Origin: Vibrio hannami
Lineage (GTDB): Bacteria > Pseudomonadota > Gammaproteobacteria > Enterobacterales > Vibrionaceae
Direction of reading: 5' to 3'
Assembly: GCF_029589055.1 (NCBI RefSeq)
Contig: NZ_JARQZP010000007.1
Location: forward strand, 186,001 to 250,000
Length of the DNA: 64,000 nt
Positions 55,541 to 64,000 of the stretch are shown piece by piece. Each line of letters starts with the position of its first letter. Within the stretch, counting starts at the first letter, position 1. The notes under the pieces were generated by a model. The model was given only the letters and a program-made list of their open reading frames with translations, made no database searches and had not been told where the DNA came from. The position numbers were made by a program, and so were the translations under genes.

Positions 55541-56347
55541 TCAGAGCTTCCAGGGGATAGCTCGGTTTAGTAATTTGTCTGAGATAAAGTAGAGAGCGAT
55601 TGAAAATGTCGCGAGAATAAATAGGGCGGCAAACATTTCGTCGATCATCATTCGGGCATTTGCCTGTAACATCAGGTAGCCCAGTCCGGCACTGGAACCG
55701 ACCCACTCTCCGACAACTGCGCCAATTGGGGCAACCACCACAGCAACACGAACACCTGATGCTAAAGCAGGCAGAGCCGCCGGGAAGCGAACATATCTAA
55801 GAAGTTCCCATTTAGAAGCCGACATAGTCTTCGCCAGATCCAGATAACCAGTTGGTGTGTTTCTGAGTCCGTCATAACAGCAGGTCGTGACCGGGAAAAA
55901 GATGATGAGTGCAGCCATTACCACTTTTGAAGCAATACCATAGCCCAGCCAAAGCATTAATATTGGTGCAATAGCAAAAGTTGGTATCGCCTGACTGGCG
56001 ATAAGAATCGGCAACAACCAACGCTTAACGGGATCAAACAGCAACATCTGTAGCGCAAACATCAACCCCATTGTTAATCCAAGTAACAGCCCCAGAAAGA
56101 TTTCCTGAGCGGTGACCCAGGTATGGCTAAGCAGGACGTCATATCTGTCTATCAGTTTTATAAAAACGGCTTTAGGAGCAGGCAAAATAAAGGGTGGAAG
56201 CTTGAAAAAACTAACAACCAGTTGCCAGAACGCCAGAATGATCACGACTGTAATAAACAACCTAATATAAGGTTGAATAGAGCTGCTGTTTTTCGTTGTA
56301 TTGGTGGCAACGGTTTGAACCACGGTGATATTTGTCGCATCAGGCAT
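55541..56347 (-). CDS. thiX: ABC permease ThiX
   Basis: A 268-aa permease with six hydrophobic segments of the SsuC/TauC type. The ATPase-contact loop is [44 protein letters not shown]. It pairs with ThiZ and ThiY to import thiamin pyrimidine precursors. It overlaps thiZ by 8 bp (ATGCCTGA), which couples translation. Confidence 0.9.
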   Translation of the reverse strand: MPDATNITVVQTVATNTTKNSSSIQPYIRLFITVVIILAFWQLVVSFFKLPPFILPAPKAVFIKLIDRYDVLLSHTWVTAQEIFLGLLLGLTMGLMFALQMLLFDPVKRWLLPILIASQAIPTFAIAPILMLWLGYGIASKVVMAALIIFFPVTTCCYDGLRNTPTGYLDLAKTMSASKWELLRYVRFPAALPALASGVRVAVVVAPIGAVVGEWVGSSAGLGYLMLQANARMMIDEMFAALFILATFSIALYFISDKLLNRAIPWKL

Positions 56348-57092
56348 AGTCAGCCTCCAACTGCGAGATAATCTCTTGTTGCATAGTCGCCATTTCAGCC
56401 GTGAGCTGACGTGGAATCGATGTATCTGGAGGATTTACTTGTAGCGCTTTGGCTGGTGAGCCCTGAAACACATAAATCCGTTCGCCAAGTCTTAATGCTT
56501 CCAGTGGATCATGAGTAATCAGAATTACGCTTTTATCGCTGAGCAGCTCGGCTGCCATGTTCTGAAGCTTATGCCTGGTAACGGCATCCAGTGCAGAGAA
56601 AGGCTCATCCATTAGAACAATTGGTTTGTCCTGCATCAGAGTTCTCGCAAGAGCAACTCTTTGTCTCATACCACCAGAGAGTTGATGCGGAAGTTTGTGC
56701 TCATAACCACTGAGGCCGACTTTATCCAGCAGCTCTGTCGCTCTTTTCTCGGTGGCACCAGAAGCTGGCTGTTTACCAAACTTAAAACTAAAGCAGACAT
56801 TCTCAAGCACACTAAGCCATGGCATTAGCAGATCTTGCTGCGCCATATAAGCAACGTTGTTTTTTATCTCTTGTGCCAGAATGCCGGATATTGAGCCTTG
56901 CCACTCTGCCGTATCATCCAGTAGCCCCGCCAAATAGCGGAGTAGGGAAGTTTTTCCACAACCACTTCTGCCGAGAATGCATGTCCACTGCTGGTGGGGA
57001 AGGCTCATGTTCAGATTGGAAATAATAGGCAGTTCGCTATCCTGATAGCGGAGACTGCCATTATTTATCTGAAGCCCAGTTTGCTCAGGCAT
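56340..57092 (-). CDS. thiZ: ABC ATPase ThiZ
   Basis: A 250-aa ATPase: Walker [14 protein letters not shown] (about residue 37), signature [15 protein letters not shown], Walker [12 protein letters not shown], and an [11 protein letters not shown] switch. It energises ThiXY. The frame opens at 57152 inside thiD; the ATG at 57092 overlaps the thiD stop by 8 bp (ATGCCTGA) and is the more likely start. Confidence 0.9.
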   Translation of the reverse strand: MPEQTGLQINNGSLRYQDSELPIISNLNMSLPHQQWTCILGRSGCGKTSLLRYLAGLLDDTAEWQGSISGILAQEIKNNVAYMAQQDLLMPWLSVLENVCFSFKFGKQPASGATEKRATELLDKVGLSGYEHKLPHQLSGGMRQRVALARTLMQDKPIVLMDEPFSALDAVTRHKLQNMAAELLSDKSVILITHDPLEALRLGERIYVFQGSPAKALQVNPPDTSIPRQLTAEMATMQQEIISQLEADYA

Positions 57093-57915
57093 TCTGATGT
57101 CCGTCAAAGAAGTGGTGAACCGGACCGTATCCCTTGCCAATATCAAGTTCATCAGCGTGTTTTAGTGCCTGAGTGATATAGTTTTTAGCCTGTTGAACCG
57201 CTTGGTTTAACGACTCCCCCTGAGCCAGATAACTTGCTGTAGCTGAAGAGAGTGTGCAGCCAGTGCCATGTGTGTTGTTGGTAGCAACGCGAGCAGTAGA
57301 GAGTCTGATAACAGAGCTATCATCGATAAGCAAGTCTGTACTTTGCTCTTCGTTTTCCAGATGACCACCTTTCAGCAGCACAGATTTAGCACCTAGTTCA
57401 CGAAGTTGGGTTACCAACTCATCCATCTGTTTTTCGGTGCTAGGAACTTCCACATTCAACAAAGCGGCGGCTTCAGGAAGGTTAGGAGTAATCACATCGG
57501 CCAGAGGTAGCAGCTCGGATTTCAAGGTATCAATGGCAGAGTGTTCCAGAAGAAGGTCACCGCTGGTCGCAACCATTACCGGGTCAACCACAAGGTGCTT
57601 TGGCTGATACTGGCGAATTTTTCCAGCAACCGCTTTGATTACATTAGAATCACTGAGCATTCCAACTTTTACAGCGACGACATTGAGGTCGGTAAATACT
57701 GCATCGAGCTGCTGTTCTACAAATTCTGGTGTTACCGGGTAGATTCCGGTTACGCCCTGAGTGTTTTGGGCTGTAAGTGCGGTAAGCACAGAACAAGCGT
57801 AACTTCCTGTAGCAGAAATAGCTTTGATATCGGCCTGAATACCAGCACCGCCGCCACTATCGGAGCCCGCTATGGTGAGTACAATGGGTGTTATTTTTGT
57901 TATTGAAGATGCCAT
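57085..57915 (-). CDS. thiD: Hydroxymethylpyrimidine/phosphomethylpyrimidine kinase
   Basis: A 276-aa ribokinase-family enzyme: [40 protein letters not shown] near the start, [14 protein letters not shown], and [20 protein letters not shown]. It phosphorylates HMP twice to HMP-diphosphate for ThiE. The frame opens at 57999, but the ATG at 57915 gives the normal N-terminus. It is the first gene after the TPP riboswitch. Confidence 0.94.
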   Translation of the reverse strand: MASSITKITPIVLTIAGSDSGGGAGIQADIKAISATGSYACSVLTALTAQNTQGVTGIYPVTPEFVEQQLDAVFTDLNVVAVKVGMLSDSNVIKAVAGKIRQYQPKHLVVDPVMVATSGDLLLEHSAIDTLKSELLPLADVITPNLPEAAALLNVEVPSTEKQMDELVTQLRELGAKSVLLKGGHLENEEQSTDLLIDDSSVIRLSTARVATNNTHGTGCTLSSATASYLAQGESLNQAVQQAKNYITQALKHADELDIGKGYGPVHHFFDGHQNA

Positions 57916-58000
57916 CTTTGTGTTCCTTGCAACTAACGTTGGGAACAGTAATGGCCTTAGAAGAGATCCGCAGAAATAAGAACGGCTTAGACAAGACACT

Positions 58001-58076
58001 AGTTCCCTACGTCAGTGTTAACTGAATCAGGTTCAACGGGTCCCGCATAAACGGTCTCAGCACAAGGCTCCCCGAC
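58001..58076 (-). ncRNA. TPP riboswitch (THI element)
   Basis: On the minus strand the conserved pieces appear in order: CGGGGAGCC, GCTGAGACCG, ACCCGTTGAACCTGATTCAG and CGTAGGGAA. These match the helix and binding-loop pattern of TPP riboswitches. It lies about 85 bp upstream of thiD and should reduce expression of the operon when thiamin diphosphate is high. Confidence 0.95.
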
Positions 58077-58139
58077 TAATTTGTAGCGCTAGTGTAACAA
58101 AATGGATTGTTTGTGCAAATGGATAGAAGGAACAGGATG

Positions 58140-58258
58140 TGCGTCGCTAGGCAAATATAAGGCAGTCCCTACGTAAAAACGCTGTAAATACGTCCCAGTA
58201 CGCTCTAATTTTTCTTCCATGAAAAATAGGTTTTACTCCGGGAATACCTGATATTTCC
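58140..58258. repeat. Possible dispersed repeat in the thi promoter region
   Basis: The spacer between metQ and the riboswitch holds CAGTCCCTACGTAAAAACGC, followed by a TGTAAATACGTCCC block and a TTCTTCCATGAAAAAT inverted segment. I recall a similar phrase as a scattered repeat in Vibrio and Shewanella genomes, but no second copy is in this window. The thi promoter must also lie near here. Confidence 0.35.
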
Positions 58259-58284
58259 CCAAAAATTCATCACACAAAAAGTAA

Positions 58285-58313
58285 AAGGCCAGTTCACAAT
58301 ATGAACTGGCCTT
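58285..58313 (-). terminator. Rho-independent terminator of metQ
   Basis: Perfect 12-bp stem AAGGCCAGTTCA (58285-58296) / TGAACTGGCCTT (58302-58313) with a 5-nt loop and U-rich tail on the minus strand. It lies 29 bp past the metQ stop. Confidence 0.92.
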
Positions 58314-58341
58314 AAAACTCATTGCAAATGGTTTGTTTCTA

Positions 58342-59151
58342 TTACCAACCCTTAACTACACCACCGTTAAAGATCTCAGAAGCGGCTTTGTATACTTCTT
58401 CAGTCTGGTAAGCCTTAACAAAGTTCTGAACGTTTTCAGCATTTACGTTGTCTTCACGAGCAACGATAAGGTTTACGTATGGAGACTCTTTATCTTCAAC
58501 AAAGATACCGTCTTTCTGTGGAGTAAGGCCGATGCTGCTTGCGTAAGTTGTGTTGATGATTGAAAGTGCAACATCATCAAGAGAACGTGGAAGCTGTGCC
58601 GCATCTAGTTCTACGATAGTGATGTTTTTAGGGTTAGCCGTGATATCACGAACAGTACCTTGCAGACCAACACCTTCACGAAGTGTGATAAGACCTTGTT
58701 GTTCAAGAAGAAGCAGAGAACGACCAAGGTTTGTTGGATCGTTTGGTACTGCGATGCGAGAACCTTCAGCAATTTCGTCTACAGATTTAACCTGCTTTGA
58801 GTAACCAGCAATTGGGTATACAAACGTGTTGCCAGCGATAGTTAACTTGTAGCCACGGTCAGCAACCTGCTGATCAAGGTATGGCTTGTGCTGGAATGCG
58901 TTGATGTCTACAGAGCCATCGTCAGTTGCTGCGTTTGGAGTCACGTAGTCAGTGAAGGTAACCAGTTCAACATCAAGATTGTATTTATCTTTAGCAATTT
59001 TTGCTGCTACTTCAGCAACCTGTGCTTCCGCACCTGCCATTACGCCCACTTTTACTTTGCTTGTATCTACTTCTTTTTCACCACAGCCAGCTAGGACCAG
59101 GGCAGAAGCTGCTGCTGCGATTGCTAAAACATTCTTAAGGCTAAATTTCAT
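58342..59151 (-). CDS. metQ: Methionine ABC transporter binding lipoprotein MetQ
   Basis: A 269-aa lipoprotein with lipobox LAGC (Cys23). VKVGVMAGAEAQVAEVAAKIAKDKYNLDVELVTFTDYVTPN and DINAFQHKPYLDQQ are typical of the NlpA/MetQ family. It binds methionine and presents it to MetNI. It is the last gene of metN-metI-metQ and ends in a strong terminator. Confidence 0.95.
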   Translation of the reverse strand: MKFSLKNVLAIAAAASALVLAGCGEKEVDTSKVKVGVMAGAEAQVAEVAAKIAKDKYNLDVELVTFTDYVTPNAATDDGSVDINAFQHKPYLDQQVADRGYKLTIAGNTFVYPIAGYSKQVKSVDEIAEGSRIAVPNDPTNLGRSLLLLEQQGLITLREGVGLQGTVRDITANPKNITIVELDAAQLPRSLDDVALSIINTTYASSIGLTPQKDGIFVEDKESPYVNLIVAREDNVNAENVQNFVKAYQTEEVYKAASEIFNGGVVKGW

Positions 59152-59217
59152 GATTATCTCCTGTCTAAATTCATTAAGCTTTATTGATTAGCTTTTGTTT
59201 ATATATCCATTTTTCAG

Positions 59218-59895
59218 TTATCTATGGTCAACACGGCGAACAACGGCATCCCCGATTGACTGAATAATTTGTACCAGCACGATTAGCATTACTACGGTAA
59301 CTGCCATGATCACCACATCGTAACGGTGGAAGCCATAACGGATAGCTACGTCGCCAAGACCACCGCCACCAACAGTACCAGCCATAGCGGAGTAACTCAC
59401 CAGCGTTACCAGAGTAATAGTTACCGAGTTCACAATGGTTGGTAGTGCTTCTGGTAGTAATACTTTTGTGATGATCTGTTTTGTACTTGCGCCCATTGAT
59501 TGTGCTGCTTCAACCAGGCCCGACGGAACTTCCAATAGCGCACCTTCAATAAGGCGAGCAACAAACGGAATGGCACCAATAGTCAATGGTACGATTGCTG
59601 CGGTTGTACCGATAAATGTACCAACCAGTAGCTTAGTCACCGGAATAATCGCTACCATCAGTACCAAAAATGGAACAGAGCGGCCAACGTTTACTACAGC
59701 GCCTAAGATAGAGTTCAGTTTAGGGTTCTCTGCAAGTCCACCTTTTTTGCTGATATGAAGAATCACGCCTAGCGGGATCCCTACAGCAAAGCCAACAATG
59801 CCGGATACAGCAACCATATAAAGGGTTTCCCCGGTCGCGCCAAGAAGTAGGTCACCATTCAGGCTTAGCCAGTTGCCGATATCGTTAAAGGACAT
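59218..59895 (-). CDS. metI: Methionine ABC permease MetI
   Basis: A 225-aa permease with five hydrophobic segments. [63 protein letters not shown] contains the conserved ATPase-contact region. It pairs with MetN and MetQ for methionine uptake. It overlaps the end of metN by 11 bp. Confidence 0.95.
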   Translation of the reverse strand: MSFNDIGNWLSLNGDLLLGATGETLYMVAVSGIVGFAVGIPLGVILHISKKGGLAENPKLNSILGAVVNVGRSVPFLVLMVAIIPVTKLLVGTFIGTTAAIVPLTIGAIPFVARLIEGALLEVPSGLVEAAQSMGASTKQIITKVLLPEALPTIVNSVTITLVTLVSYSAMAGTVGGGGLGDVAIRYGFHRYDVVIMAVTVVMLIVLVQIIQSIGDAVVRRVDHR

Positions 59896-60919
59896 AACCC
59901 AGTACCTCTACTTTTACATTGTGGTCGCGAAGGTAGTTTATCGCGGCGTTATCATCTTCTTCGTTACCAAATATCTCAGCTACCATCATGCCGAATTTAA
60001 CGCCACCGGCGTAATCAAGGTCAGAGCTAAGGATACTGATATCAATATTGAACTTACGGCTGATCTGACTAACCAGCGGAGCATCAACGGTTGCGCCTGT
60101 AAACTCAAGGCGAACCAGAGGGTGACTACCGTCAACTCGCTTATTTTGCAGGCGAACCTGATAATCGTCAGGAATAGATAGATCCAGAGTTGAGCGAATA
60201 AATTGATGCGCCAGTTCAGTTTTAGGATGAGCAAAGATCTCACCAACCGTACCTTTTTCTACCAGCTCACCATCACCGATAATGGCAACTTCATGACAGA
60301 TACTTTTTACAACATCCATTTCATGAGTAATCAGAAGCATGGTGATATTCAGCTTTCGGTTGATCTCTTTTAACAGCTCAAGAATAGACTGAGTTGTAGC
60401 AGGATCTAGCGCACTTGTTGCTTCATCACACAAAAGCACTTTTGGGTCAGAGGCCAGTGCACGAGCAATAGCAACACGTTGCTTTTGACCGCCACTCAAA
60501 TTCGAGGGATAGGTATCACGCTTATCTGCTAAACCAACCAGTGACAATAGCTCGTTAACTTTTGACTCTATATGTGTTTTCTCTTTACCAGCCAGCTCAA
60601 GTGGTAGCGCAATATTTTCAAACACAGTACGCGAAGAAAGCAGGTTAAAGTGCTGGAAAATCATACCGATGTTCTGACGTGCTTTGTTTAGCTCAGACTT
60701 CGATAAGGTTGTCAGGTCGACGCCATCGACTATCACTGAACCCGAAGTGGGCGCAGATAGCATATTTACACAGCGTATAAGCGTACTCTTACCAGCACCA
60801 GAAGATCCGATCACTCCAAAGATCGTACCCTGAGAAATGGTCAGGTTAATATCCTTCAGAGCATTGATTTCCTTTGTGCCCTGATAGAAAACCTTGTTTA
60901 CCTGAGAAACTTCAATCAT
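59885..60919 (-). CDS. metN: Methionine ABC ATPase MetN
   Basis: A 344-aa ATPase: Walker [17 protein letters not shown] (about residue 36), signature [19 protein letters not shown], Walker [14 protein letters not shown] and a C-terminal NIL domain from about residue 265, which senses methionine. It drives MetIQ. Four tandem 8-bp MetJ-type boxes lie about 115-145 bp upstream. Confidence 0.95.
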   Translation of the reverse strand: MIEVSQVNKVFYQGTKEINALKDINLTISQGTIFGVIGSSGAGKSTLIRCVNMLSAPTSGSVIVDGVDLTTLSKSELNKARQNIGMIFQHFNLLSSRTVFENIALPLELAGKEKTHIESKVNELLSLVGLADKRDTYPSNLSGGQKQRVAIARALASDPKVLLCDEATSALDPATTQSILELLKEINRKLNITMLLITHEMDVVKSICHEVAIIGDGELVEKGTVGEIFAHPKTELAHQFIRSTLDLSIPDDYQVRLQNKRVDGSHPLVRLEFTGATVDAPLVSQISRKFNIDISILSSDLDYAGGVKFGMMVAEIFGNEEDDNAAINYLRDHNVKVEVLGYVL

Positions 60920-61032
60920 TTAAAAACTCACATGGAAGTTGTGTCCGTAGACTTGTATTCCCGACAGCATATTATTTGGGGTTCTGTCGTCATTGGTAGA
61001 AGATGCTATTGGTAATACGTTTTTAAGTCAAT

Positions 61033-61064
61033 AGATATTTTTACGTCTAGACGTCTAAATTGCT
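61033..61064. promoter_or_regulatory. Tandem MetJ boxes
   Basis: Four consecutive 8-mers: AGATATTT, TTACGTCT, AGACGTCT and AAATTGCT. The third matches the consensus AGACGTCT exactly, the second matches at six positions and the outer two at four each. They lie between metN and gmhB, where methionine repression of metNIQ is expected. Confidence 0.8.
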
Positions 61065-61186
61065 GTGTGGTCAGTTCGATTTTGTAATTTCCTATGACTG
61101 AGAGTTATAACAGAGCGATTTAATTAGTGCTAAGCAGTAAAAAGAGTGCAATAATTTCCGGGATAATCGTTAAAGAGGACAGAACT

Positions 61187-61744
61187 TTGGCTAAACCTGC
61201 CGTTTTTTTAGATCGTGATGGTGTGATTAACGTTGATCATGGGTATGTTCATGATGAGCATGACTTTGAGTTTGTTGAAGGTGTTTTTGAAGCAACCAAA
61301 AAGCTTCAGGAAATGGGATACCTTCTGGTTATGGTCACCAATCAGGCAGGTATCGCGCGCGGTTATTACACAGAAGATCGTTTCCTTTCTCTTACTCAGT
61401 GGATGGACTGGAACTTTGTTGACAACGGTGTGGATTTTGATGGTTTTTACTATTGCCCGCACCACCCTACAGAAGGCAAGGGTGATTATCTGCAAGACTG
61501 TGAATGTCGTAAACCGAAGCCAGGTATGTTTATCTCTGCCCGAGATTACTTAAAAATTGATATGGCCAACTCCATTATGGTCGGCGATAAAGCTGAAGAT
61601 ATGATGGCTGCAGAAGCTGCTGGTGTGGGTACCAAAATTTTGGTGCGTACAGGAAAACCCGTTACCGAAAAGGGTGAAGCGCTCGCAACTACGGTCCTTG
61701 ACAGTATTAAAGAAGTACCAGAATTTGTTGCTTCTATTAAGTGA
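61187..61744 (+). CDS. gmhB: D-glycero-beta-D-manno-heptose-1,7-bisphosphate 7-phosphatase
   Basis: A 185-aa HAD phosphatase: catalytic Asp pair in [19 protein letters not shown], then [17 protein letters not shown], zinc-ligand cysteines in YYCPHHP and [12 protein letters not shown], and [16 protein letters not shown]. It makes heptose-1-phosphate for the LPS core. The frame opens at a GTG at 61127; GAGGA just upstream supports a TTG start at 61187, which gives the normal length. metNIQ lies divergently upstream, as near E. coli gmhB. Confidence 0.9.
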   Translation: MAKPAVFLDRDGVINVDHGYVHDEHDFEFVEGVFEATKKLQEMGYLLVMVTNQAGIARGYYTEDRFLSLTQWMDWNFVDNGVDFDGFYYCPHHPTEGKGDYLQDCECRKPKPGMFISARDYLKIDMANSIMVGDKAEDMMAAEAAGVGTKILVRTGKPVTEKGEALATTVLDSIKEVPEFVASIK

Positions 61745-61769
61745 TTAGTCCATTTCGTCTTACCAGCAT

Positions 61770-62720
61770 ATGAGTAAAAAACTAACCATTCATGATATAG
61801 CAGCACTGGCCGGAGTCGGTAAGTCTACTGTGTCGCGAGTTCTAACTAACGACCCGAAAGTTAAACCGGAAACTAAAGCCCATGTAGAAAAGGTAATAGA
61901 AGAGTCCGGCTATGTCCCTTCTAAATCGGCTCAGTCCATGCGCGGCGGGAGTCAGAAGGTGATTGGTGTGATTATCTCCCGTCTTGGTTCTCACTCAGAA
62001 AATCGCGCTGTTAGCAGCATACTGACAACGCTGTACGCTGCTGGTTACGATGCGGTGATTATGGAGAGCCAGTTCGATCGTGATAAGACCAACGAACACC
62101 TGGATGTACTGCATAAGCGTAACGTGGATGGAGTCATCCTGTTTGGTTTTACCGATTGCGACCAGAAGCAACTGGAGATCTGGCAGGAGAAGATGGTGGT
62201 GATCGCTATGGATGTCAGTGCTATCTCTTCTATTAACTATGATAACCAGGGTGTGATAGATAAAGCTCTGGCTCACCTTTTGGCTGATGGCCGCAGGGAG
62301 ATCAGCTATATCGGTGTTGACCCTTCTGACCGTACAACCGGACAACTTCGTCTCCAGGCTTATTTGGACTGGTGCCAAATGAACGGTGTACAACCCAGAT
62401 ATGTTACCGGTCGCCTGCACCATGAAAGCGGCTACGAGCTGGTGGATCAGGTACTGAATGAAAGTACTGAAGCCATTGCTTGTGCTAGTGATACTCTGGC
62501 GATTGGGGTGATTAAGCGCCTACAAGAGCTGGGGCGCGAAGAGATTGCGGTCACTGGTGTTGGTGGTAATGACTTGCTCTCATTTTTGTTCCCTAACACA
62601 TTTAGCGTTGATCCCGGCTACGAAGAAGCAGGTCAAAGAGCCGCGGCTCAACTTATCCAGCAGCTATCCGGTGATAGCGAAAGAGTACATATTACCCTGT
62701 CTCCTACAAGTAATCAGTGA
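61770..62720 (+). CDS. treR: Trehalose operon repressor TreR
   Basis: A 316-aa LacI-family regulator: helix-turn-helix LTIHDIAALAGVGKSTVSRVLTNDPKVKPETKAHVEKVI (residues 4-42), hinge YVPSKSAQSMRGG, then a sugar-phosphate-binding domain. The sequence follows E. coli TreR in length and in GVIISRLGSHSENRAVSSIL. It binds trehalose-6-phosphate as inducer. It lies upstream of treB and two matching operator-like sites lie between them. Confidence 0.92.
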   Translation: MSKKLTIHDIAALAGVGKSTVSRVLTNDPKVKPETKAHVEKVIEESGYVPSKSAQSMRGGSQKVIGVIISRLGSHSENRAVSSILTTLYAAGYDAVIMESQFDRDKTNEHLDVLHKRNVDGVILFGFTDCDQKQLEIWQEKMVVIAMDVSAISSINYDNQGVIDKALAHLLADGRREISYIGVDPSDRTTGQLRLQAYLDWCQMNGVQPRYVTGRLHHESGYELVDQVLNESTEAIACASDTLAIGVIKRLQELGREEIAVTGVGGNDLLSFLFPNTFSVDPGYEEAGQRAAAQLIQQLSGDSERVHITLSPTSNQ

Positions 62721-62743
62721 AATCAAATTAACAGCTTAATGTT

Positions 62744-62844
62744 TACTGGGTGTGCTCGACGTAACGAACATGCCCTATCAACTGTGAGTAAACCTGACAA
62801 CAATTGTCTGTTTAAGCGGTTCGTGTAGTCGAGCATTCCCAGTA
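62744..62844. repeat. Long-arm palindromic repeat, copy 5
   Basis: Left arm TACTGGGTGTGCTCGAC...ACGAACAT and right arm CGGTTCGT...GTCGAGCATTCCCAGTA pair with a few mismatches. It lies between treR and treB. The outer arm sequence differs from copies 1 and 4, yet its own two arms still match. Confidence 0.8.
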
Positions 62845-62952
62845 TACGTCAATACAATAAACTCTCGCTTAAAAAGCACTTTGAGGTTGCTTGGTTATAA
62901 CTCATTGTTTTATAAACAACACAAGATCTTTTCTGTGATCATATTCAATTAT

Positions 62953-62966
62953 TGGGAACAGTCCCA
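62953..62966. promoter_or_regulatory. TreR-like operator 1
   Basis: TGGGAACAGTCCCA, arms TGGGA/TCCCA. It is the reverse complement of the second site and lies 121 bp before the treB start codon. The GGGAAC motif resembles the E. coli TreR box. Confidence 0.75.
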
Positions 62967-63007
62967 TTTCATTTCCAAATAACCGGGGTTAATATATCGA
63001 CAGATTT

Positions 63008-63021
63008 TGGGACTGTTCCCA
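63008..63021. promoter_or_regulatory. TreR-like operator 2
   Basis: TGGGACTGTTCCCA, the reverse complement of operator 1, 55 bp away. The AT-rich TTAATATAT between them may include the -10 region of the treB promoter. Confidence 0.75.
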
Positions 63022-63086
63022 TTATTTTTATCACACCCCCATTTTTGGGTGTAACATTTAATTAATTCGATAACGGGTAGAGAATT

Positions 63087-64000
63087 ATGAGTAAGATTGC
63101 AAAACAAGACATTGCACGTCTTATAGAGTTAGTTGGTGGTAGCGACAACATCGCAAGTGTAACCCACTGCCTGACTCGTTTACGTTTTGTTCTTAATGAT
63201 ACAGACAAAGCTGATGTACAAGCGCTTGAAACCATCTCAATGGTGAAAGGCTGCTTTACCAACGCTGGTCAGTTCCAGGTAGTTATTGGTACTGAAGTAG
63301 ATGAAGTTTATAAGGTTTTGATTGAGATGGCTGGTAAGAAATCAGCCTCTAAAGACGACGCCAAGAAGGCGGCCCGCCAGAACATGAACATCCTGGAACG
63401 TGGTATCTCCCATTTAGCCGAAATTTTTGTACCACTGCTTCCGGCAATCATCACTGGTGGTTTGATCCTTGGCTTCCGTAATGTAATCGGTGATATTCGT
63501 ATGTTTGATGGCCAGACGCTGACTCAAATCAGTCAGTTCTGGGCAACGGTTCACTCATTCCTATGGTTGATTGGTGAAGCGATCTTCTTCTTCCTTCCTG
63601 TTGGTGTTTGTTGGTCAACTGTGAAGAAACTGGGTGGAACACCAATCCTGGGTATTACCTTAGGTGTAACTCTGGTTTCTCCACAGCTGATGAACGCTTA
63701 CATGATAGGTAAAGCCGTTCCTGAAGCATGGGACTTTGGCTTGTTTGTTATCGAAAAAGTCGGTTATCAGGCACAGGTAATCCCTGCAATGCTAGCAGGT
63801 ATGGCTCTGGCGTTTATTGAAACGAATCTGAAACGCATCGTTCCTTCGTACCTGTACCTTGTTGTTGTACCGTTCGTATCTATCATTGTTTCTGTAGTAC
63901 TTGCGCACGCTCTTATCGGTCCATTTGGTCGTATGATTGGTGATGGTGTTGCATTTGCAGCTAAAGCAGCGATGACAGGTGACTTTGCGGTAATCGGTGC
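63087..64000 (+). CDS. treB: PTS trehalose-specific EIIBC component, 5' part
   Basis: The first 304 codons of treB; the gene runs off the window. The N-terminal EIIB domain has the phospho-cysteine Cys28 in SVTHCLTRLRFVLND. After a linker, the EIIC membrane domain begins (SHLAEIFVPLLPAIITGGLILGFRNVIGD, about residue 115 on) and several hydrophobic segments follow. It imports trehalose as trehalose-6-phosphate. It lies downstream of treR with two operator-like sites in front. Confidence 0.95.
   Translation, partial: MSKIAKQDIARLIELVGGSDNIASVTHCLTRLRFVLNDTDKADVQALETISMVKGCFTNAGQFQVVIGTEVDEVYKVLIEMAGKKSASKDDAKKAARQNMNILERGISHLAEIFVPLLPAIITGGLILGFRNVIGDIRMFDGQTLTQISQFWATVHSFLWLIGEAIFFFLPVGVCWSTVKKLGGTPILGITLGVTLVSPQLMNAYMIGKAVPEAWDFGLFVIEKVGYQAQVIPAMLAGMALAFIETNLKRIVPSYLYLVVVPFVSIIVSVVLAHALIGPFGRMIGDGVAFAAKAAMTGDFAVIG

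Overview
The window reads as ordinary chromosomal DNA of a Vibrio-like marine gammaproteobacterium, most likely from the large chromosome. The main reasons are a complete sodium-pumping NADH:quinone reductase operon (nqrABCDEF), the Vibrio outer-membrane protein OmpK, a DUF2850-like protein of the kind found in Vibrionaceae, and gene order that follows E. coli in blocks: recC-recB-recD-argA, mltA-tcdA-csdE-csdA, ampG/yajG, proS-trmO and metNIQ/gmhB. I see no rRNA, tRNA, CRISPR array, prophage, integron or complete insertion sequence. The window opens inside galT and closes inside treB.

Layout. 1-4.7 kb: galT-galK-galM, a small cysteine-rich redox protein, a DUF465 protein and a GalR-type repressor. 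4.9-8.5 kb: a LysR regulator, glycerate kinase and its likely activator CdaR. 8.5-11.8 kb: dapD, a purine permease and SOS-type yebG with a LexA box. 11.9-23.1 kb: recC, recB, recD, then argA behind a two-box ArgR operator. 23.2-30.3 kb: a membrane protein, mltA, tcdA, csdE, csdA, yajL, a panE-type reductase and ompK. 30.6-35.0 kb: a possible 24-aa micro-ORF, ampG, a periplasmic prolyl isomerase, yajG, rlmG and bolA. 35.4-42.6 kb: nqrA-F and apbE. 42.6-50.2 kb: a 52-aa membrane protein, a double-receiver diguanylate cyclase, dinB, yggN, yaeP, DUF4250, yebE, proS and trmO. 50.3-52.3 kb: zinc-independent L36 (rpmJ2) with a Zur box, and an AbgT transporter. 52.4-58.1 kb: a thiamin salvage operon thiD-thiZ-thiX-thiY-tenA-thiM-thiE behind a TPP riboswitch. 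58.3-61.1 kb: metNIQ behind MetJ boxes. 61.2-64 kb: gmhB, treR and treB, with two TreR-like operators.

Many genes carry recognisable control sites: LexA, ArgR, Zur plus Fur, MetJ, TreR, GalR-like, the TPP riboswitch and about fourteen terminator hairpins. ApbE attaches FMN to NqrB and NqrC, so the nqr block is both enzyme and maturation. The maturation gene nqrM, which I recall directly after apbE in V. cholerae, is not in this window.

The most interesting unexplained signal is in the spacers. Five sites (near 26.5, 46.1, 47.6, 52.4 and 62.8 kb) hold an element of about 95-110 bp with long inverted arms, and a rearranged copy lies at 41.5 kb. The inner ACGAAC/GTTCGT-type core is conserved, while the outer stem sequence differs between copies and still pairs within each copy. 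Separate palindromic repeats lie at 2.6, 25.9, 41.4 and possibly 58.2 kb. I did not find a previously undescribed multi-gene system.
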